A stretch of DNA of 8,383 nt, taken from contig CAZDYQ010000120.1 of the NCBI GenBank assembly GCA_964509685.1, positions 1 through 8,383 of the forward strand. Reading direction: 5' to 3'. The stretch is from JAMLIN01 sp964509685. GTDB lineage: Bacteria; Pseudomonadota; Gammaproteobacteria; Burkholderiales; Burkholderiaceae_E. Every line of letters starts with the position of its first letter. Within the stretch, counting starts at the first letter, position 1. Of the stretch, positions 6,211 through 8,383 are shown piece after piece. The notes beneath the pieces were generated by a model. It was not told where the DNA came from. It saw only the letters and a program-made list of their open reading frames with translations, and searched no databases. The position numbers were made by a program, and so were the translations under genes.

Positions 6211-7197
6211 TCATGCCCGGACCGCGGCCGGTGCCGGATCGCGCAGCCGCGGGTCGATGGCCAGGCAGGCGAGGTCCACCACGAGGTTGATCGTGGCGAA
6301 CATCGCCCCGGCGAGGCAGAGGTAGCCCGCCATCACCGGCACGTCCGCCGCCTGGATCGCCTGCAGGAACAGCAGGCCGAGCCCCGGCCACTGGAACACG
6401 GACTCGGTGATGATCGAGAAAGCCACCAGGGAGCCGAACTGCAGGCCCGTGACGTTCACGAGCGGCAGCAGCGTGCCCGGCAGGGCATGTCGCAGAAGCA
6501 CCCGGCGCTCCGGAAGACCCCTGGCACGGGCGAAGCGGACATGCTCGCTCCTCAGCGCCTCGATCATCTCCGCCCGAACCAGGCGAACGACGAGGGCGAC
6601 CTGGAAGACCGCGAGCGTGGCGGCGGGCAACAGGATATGCCGCCAGCCATCCGTGCCCAGCAGGCCCGTTCGCCACCAGCCGATCGCCTGCGTCTCGCCG
6701 CGGCCATAGGACGGCAGCCAGCCGAGGCTTACCGAGAACACGAGGATCAGGCCGATGCCGATGACGAACGTCGGGACGGACACGCCCAGCAGCGAGCCCG
6801 CCATGACCGCGCCGGCGCGTCGTGTCCCGGCCCGGACCGCGGCCCAGGCCCCGAGCGGCACGCCGGCGAGCAGGGCGAGGATGCTGGCGAGGAGGGCGAG
6901 CTCGACCGTGGCCGGCAGGCGCTCGAGGACGAGCTCGGCTACGGGGCGGCCGCGCTGCAGGGACATGCCGAAGTCGCCCTGCACGGCGCGGGCCGCGAAG
7001 CGCCCGAACTGCACGAGAACCGGATCGTCCAGCCCGAGCGCGCCCCGCAGCTCCGCCCTCTCGGCCGGCGACGCATCCTGCCCGACCATGGCGAGCACCG
7101 GATCCCCGACGAAGCGGAACATCGAGAACGCGACGAGCCCGACCGCCACGATCACCAGTGCCGCCTGGCCGCAGCGCCGGAGCAGGAAGGGGATCAT
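6211..7197 (-). CDS. peptide-type ABC transporter permease, DppB family
   Basis: This 328-residue inner-membrane protein is the other pore subunit. It opens with the typical MIPFLLRRCGQAALVIVAVG (1-20) and first membrane helix (about 9-29), then the DppB-style periplasmic region GDPVLAMVG, LGLDDPVLVQFGRFA (55-69) and GDFGMSLQRGRPVAELVLER (74-93). Further hydrophobic segments lie at about 98-121, 130-157, 188-206, 246-268 and 288-314. The EAA-type loop is EHVRFARARGLPERRVLLRH (218-237) followed by ALPG, where many relatives have ALPN. ESVFQWPGLG (265-274) is the usual closing motif. Its ATG at 7197 overlaps the amidohydrolase stop as ATGA, and no good ribosome-binding site precedes it, so translation is probably coupled. 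Longer in-frame extension upstream is only an antisense-like shadow of the hydrolase gene. The length fits the family. Confidence 0.95.
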   Translation of the reverse strand: MIPFLLRRCGQAALVIVAVGLVAFSMFRFVGDPVLAMVGQDASPAERAELRGALGLDDPVLVQFGRFAARAVQGDFGMSLQRGRPVAELVLERLPATVELALLASILALLAGVPLGAWAAVRAGTRRAGAVMAGSLLGVSVPTFVIGIGLILVFSVSLGWLPSYGRGETQAIGWWRTGLLGTDGWRHILLPAATLAVFQVALVVRLVRAEMIEALRSEHVRFARARGLPERRVLLRHALPGTLLPLVNVTGLQFGSLVAFSIITESVFQWPGLGLLFLQAIQAADVPVMAGYLCLAGAMFATINLVVDLACLAIDPRLRDPAPAAVRA

Positions 7198-8383
7198 GCG
7201 GAACGGCCGGGCCCGTTGCCTGCCAGCGCCGCCCGGGCGATGGCGACCCAGTAGCTCGCGCCCAGGGGGATGATCTCGTCGTTGAAGTCGTAGCTCGGGT
7301 TGTGCAGCACGCAGGCGCCCGCGCCATGGCCGGCTTCCCGGTGGCCGCCGTCGCCGTTCCCGATGCCGATGTAGCAGCCGGGGCGGGCAAGCAGCATGTA
7401 GGCGAAGTCTTCCGAACCCATGGTGGGTTCGAACTCGATCACCTTGTCGGCGCCGACGAGGCTGGCGGCGACCTCGCGGGCGAACGCCGTCTCGGCGGGG
7501 TGGTTGACCAGCGGAGGATAGGTTCGCTGGAAGGCCACCTTGCCGGTGGCGCCGAAGGCGGTGGGCAGGGTCTCGCCGAGCTCGACGATGCGCCGTTCGA
7601 AGAGATCGGTGACGCGGCTGTCGAAGGTGCGCACCGTGCCGCGGAGCACCGCCTGGTCCGGCACGATGTTGTAGGCGTCGCCGGCATGGATCTGGGTGAC
7701 GGACAACACGGCCGCATCGATCGGCTTCTTCTCGCGGCTGACGATTCCCTGCAGCGCCATGGCGAGCTGGCAGGCCACCCAGATGGGGTCGCGGCCGGTA
7801 TGGGGCAGGGCGGCGTGGCTGCCCTGGCCCTGGATGGTGATCTCGAACTCGTTGGCCGAGGCGAGCATCGGCCCGGCGCACAGCCCGAACGTGCCGACGG
7901 GCATGCCGGGCCAGTTGTGCATGCCGAAGACGGCATCGCAGGGAAAGCGCTCGAACAGGCCGTCGTCGATCATCGCCTGCGCGCCCGCGCCATGCTCCTC
8001 GGCCGGCTGGAAGATGAAATGCACCGTACCGCCCGACGGGGGGTTGGCCGCGAGGAAGCGAGCCGCCGCGAGCAGCATCGCGATGTGGCCGTCGTGGCCG
8101 CAGGCATGCATGCGCCCCGCGTGGACCGACCGGTGGCCGAACTCGTTGAGCTCCTGCAGCGGCAGCGCGTCCATGTCGGCGCGCAGTCCGACGGAGCGAG
8201 GCCCCCGGCCACGCAGCGTCCCCACGACACCGGTGCCGCCGATGCCGGTGGCGACCTCGAGCCCCCAGGCACGCAGCTGATCGGCGACCAGCGCCGCGGT
8301 CCGGGTCTCGGCGTAGGCGAGCTCCGGATGGGCGTGGATGTCCCGGCGGATCAGCGCGATCTCGGGCGCGAACCCGACGATCT
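7194..8383 (-). CDS. M20D metal-dependent amidohydrolase (N-acyl amino acid / hippurate hydrolase type), 5' end outside window
   Basis: The reading frame stays open to the window edge, giving 395 residues without a start; probably only about 5-15 are missing. The family-typical opening IRRDIHAHPELAYAETRT (11-28 of the visible part) shows that a GTG at 8225 is internal, not the start. Other family blocks are RADMDALPLQE (67-77), HACGHDGH (92-99), FQPAEEHGAGAQAM (124-137), GMHNWPGMPVGTF (153-165), MGSEDFAYML (321-330) and VLHNPSYDFND (358-368). By comparison with plant ILL2 and bacterial relatives, Cys94, His96, one or both of Glu128-Glu129, His155 and His360 should form the dinuclear metal and catalytic site, and all are present. 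Such enzymes hydrolyse amide bonds of N-acyl or N-aroyl amino acids or short peptides in the cytoplasm. Its stop overlaps the next permease start by 4 bases (ATGA), which ties it to the transporter. The exact substrate cannot be assigned. Confidence 0.93.
   Translation of the reverse strand, partial: IVGFAPEIALIRRDIHAHPELAYAETRTAALVADQLRAWGLEVATGIGGTGVVGTLRGRGPRSVGLRADMDALPLQELNEFGHRSVHAGRMHACGHDGHIAMLLAAARFLAANPPSGGTVHFIFQPAEEHGAGAQAMIDDGLFERFPCDAVFGMHNWPGMPVGTFGLCAGPMLASANEFEITIQGQGSHAALPHTGRDPIWVACQLAMALQGIVSREKKPIDAAVLSVTQIHAGDAYNIVPDQAVLRGTVRTFDSRVTDLFERRIVELGETLPTAFGATGKVAFQRTYPPLVNHPAETAFAREVAASLVGADKVIEFEPTMGSEDFAYMLLARPGCYIGIGNGDGGHREAGHGAGACVLHNPSYDFNDEIIPLGASYWVAIARAALAGNGPGRSA

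Noticed and set aside
4407..6290. 627-codon plus-strand open frame opposite the binding protein
   Set aside because: It is the antisense shadow of a secreted family 5 binding protein with clear hallmarks and a good ribosome-binding site.
7198..7881. Long in-frame N-terminal extension of the DppB-type permease
   Set aside because: It is an out-of-frame reading of the amidohydrolase gene. The family-typical MIPFLLRR opening at 7197 marks the true start.
1..8383. Mobile element, CRISPR array, phage or defence system
   Set aside because: I found no transposase or integrase motifs, no regularly spaced direct repeats, no flanking terminal repeats, and no gene families of that kind.

Overview
The window is GC-rich, roughly two thirds G+C or more by eye. 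It opens with the last bases of a 23S rRNA gene and a complete 5S rRNA gene. The 5S sequence (5' end TGCCTGATGACC, internal CCCATCCCGAACAGGACC, GATGATAGTG) and the 23S tail (CCAGTACTAATTGCCCGTG) resemble betaproteobacterial genes, most like Burkholderiales or Rhodocyclales. I recognise this from memory; no search was run. The dense GC-rich coding, with long spurious antisense frames, fits such a genome.

Layout. Positions 1-386 (+ strand) hold the end of an rRNA operon: 23S 3' end, a spacer of about 160 bases without a tRNA, 5S, and a strong intrinsic terminator. Positions 387-555 are a short non-coding stretch with two small dyads. Positions 556-1926 (+) encode one family 4 type (GT-B fold) glycosyltransferase that appears to be its own transcription unit. 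It converges on a five-gene operon on the minus strand that fills the rest of the window (1960 to beyond 8383).

In transcription order the operon encodes a metal-dependent M20D amidohydrolase (start lies outside the window), a DppB-type permease, a secreted family 5 (peptide/nickel type) substrate-binding protein, a DppC-type permease, and one polypeptide with two fused DppD/DppF-type ATPase domains. The genes overlap by 4 bases or are 6 to 31 bases apart, so they are probably co-transcribed and translationally coupled. The likely logic is scavenging: the binding protein captures a peptide or N-acyl/amide-linked amino acid in the periplasm, the two permeases and the fused ATPase import it, and the cytoplasmic amidohydrolase cleaves it. 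The substrate cannot be read from the sequence.

All visible catalytic motifs are intact, and I see no mobile element, CRISPR array, tRNA or pseudogene. This looks like an ordinary chromosomal region. I found no convincing sign of an undescribed system. The more notable points are the gene order (binding protein between the two permeases), the hydrolase-transporter coupling, the single strong ribosome-binding site in front of the binding protein, and an isolated glycosyltransferase next to the rRNA operon.
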